Below, piece by piece: positions 6,022 through 6,458 of a stretch of DNA of 6,458 nucleotides (positions are counted from its first letter, which is position 1; the number at the start of each line of letters is the position of its first letter). A program made the position numbers and the translations under genes. Origin of the DNA: Armatimonadota bacterium (lineage in GTDB: Bacteria; Armatimonadota; Armatimonadia; Armatimonadales; Armatimonadaceae); contig JACMIU010000689.1 of the NCBI GenBank assembly GCA_014380985.1, forward strand, positions 1-6,458, read 5' to 3'. The notes below the pieces were generated by a model. The model had not been told where the DNA came from and made no database searches. It saw only the letters and a list, made by a program, of their open reading frames with translations.

Positions 6022-6458
6022 ATGCTTTCTCCGTTTTCGACCAAAAAATATTTCGGGACGATACAACACAGTGTTACCCTTTCGTCACTGATCGGTTGTA
6101 TTGTTTTGCTTGGAACCAGTGCGGTGCAAGCACACAACAATCCAACACCGGGAATCGGTCTTAGTCGTTGCAACTGCTATGCGCCCGGTACACCCCTACC
6201 AAACGACTTCGCGTTCACCGGCGGCAAATGGGGCGCACCCGCGAACGGAACTCCAGGCGGAATCGTTACCTACAGTTTCGCGTCGGTGAACTACGCCGGT
6301 GACAATGCAACCATCGTGCCGCTGGAAACCTTTATGCCTGCGGGATTTAAGCAACAGATAGTGAACGCTTTCAACGCTTGGTCAGCGGTCGCCAATATCC
6401 AGTTCCTCGAAATCGCCGACAACGGACTTGCCTTCAACACGCCGGGCGCGACGGGCGA
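6022..6458 (+). CDS. Secreted protein, N-terminal part of a probable matrixin-type zinc metalloprotease (truncated by window edge)
   Basis: 145 codons are visible. Residues 1-37 form a signal peptide: lysines at 8-9, a hydrophobic core at about 18-31 (SLIGCIVLLG) and a VQA cleavage site before His38, so the product is exported by Sec. The mature part carries features I associate with the N-terminal region of bacterial matrixin-like (M10-type) proteases. These are a FTGGKWG strand, GGIVTYSF at 79-86, and a helix FKQQIVNAFNAWSAVANIQF at 109-128 leading into a FLEIAD strand. The zinc site expected for the family (HExxHxxGxxH) would lie downstream and is not in the window, so catalytic activity cannot be judged. 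Cys50 and Cys52 near the mature N-terminus could form a disulfide or bind metal. The start is supported by AAAGG and by the signal peptide. It is divergent from rimO with its own promoter, so a functional link to the leftward genes is not implied. Confidence 0.8.
   Translation, partial: MLSPFSTKKYFGTIQHSVTLSSLIGCIVLLGTSAVQAHNNPTPGIGLSRCNCYAPGTPLPNDFAFTGGKWGAPANGTPGGIVTYSFASVNYAGDNATIVPLETFMPAGFKQQIVNAFNAWSAVANIQFLEIADNGLAFNTPGATG

Noticed and set aside
5659..6069. 136-codon minus-strand reading frame across the intergenic region
   Set aside because: It crosses the rimO promoter, the hairpin, the plus-strand promoter and the start and signal peptide of the metalloprotease gene, and shows no recognisable domain.
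1..6458. CRISPR array, insertion sequence, tRNA or rRNA
   Set aside because: No regularly spaced repeats, transposase-like gene, terminal inverted repeats around a gene, or cloverleaf-like segment were found by reading both strands.

Overview
The window is a GC-rich (by eye well above 50% GC) bacterial chromosome segment. It has a leftward, operon-like run of three genes on the minus strand, a regulatory region of about 400 bases, and the start of a secreted protein gene on the plus strand. A class A penicillin-binding protein and RimO place it in a peptidoglycan-making bacterium. A loose resemblance of the large middle protein to uncharacterised proteins I associate with Armatimonadota is the only phylum hint. 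That is memory-based and weak, and no rRNA or other phylogenetic marker is present.

Layout, right to left along the minus-strand transcript: a consensus-like promoter (about 5701-5729) fires toward rimO (4221-5615), the radical-SAM methylthiotransferase that modifies ribosomal protein S12. After 22 bp comes a 679-residue protein of unknown function (2159-4198). It has predicted winged-helix segments, a Pro/Ala/Val/Glu linker, a beta-rich region and a basic tail. After an 85-bp gap holding a long hairpin comes a class A penicillin-binding protein of the PBP1A type (1-2072). It has intact glycosyltransferase and transpeptidase motifs, and its 3' end runs off the left edge. If co-transcribed, the run links ribosome modification, an unknown probably nucleic-acid-binding protein, and cell-wall synthesis. 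That link is inferred from spacing and orientation only.

The divergent region (5616-6021) contains the rimO promoter, a terminator-like hairpin directly downstream of its predicted start point, short direct and inverted repeats over the promoter, and a GC-rich palindrome closing a 31-codon protein-like open stretch. It also holds a plus-strand promoter with a perfect TATAAT, followed by two tiny overlapping reading frames. The plus-strand gene from 6022 encodes a signal peptide and the N-terminal part of what looks like a matrixin-type metalloprotease. Its zinc-binding site, if present, lies beyond the right edge.

Most of the window is ordinary housekeeping sequence. The least explained elements are the 679-residue protein, the promoter-terminator juxtaposition in front of rimO, and the long intercistronic hairpin before the PBP gene. 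I see no CRISPR array, insertion sequence, tRNA or rRNA.
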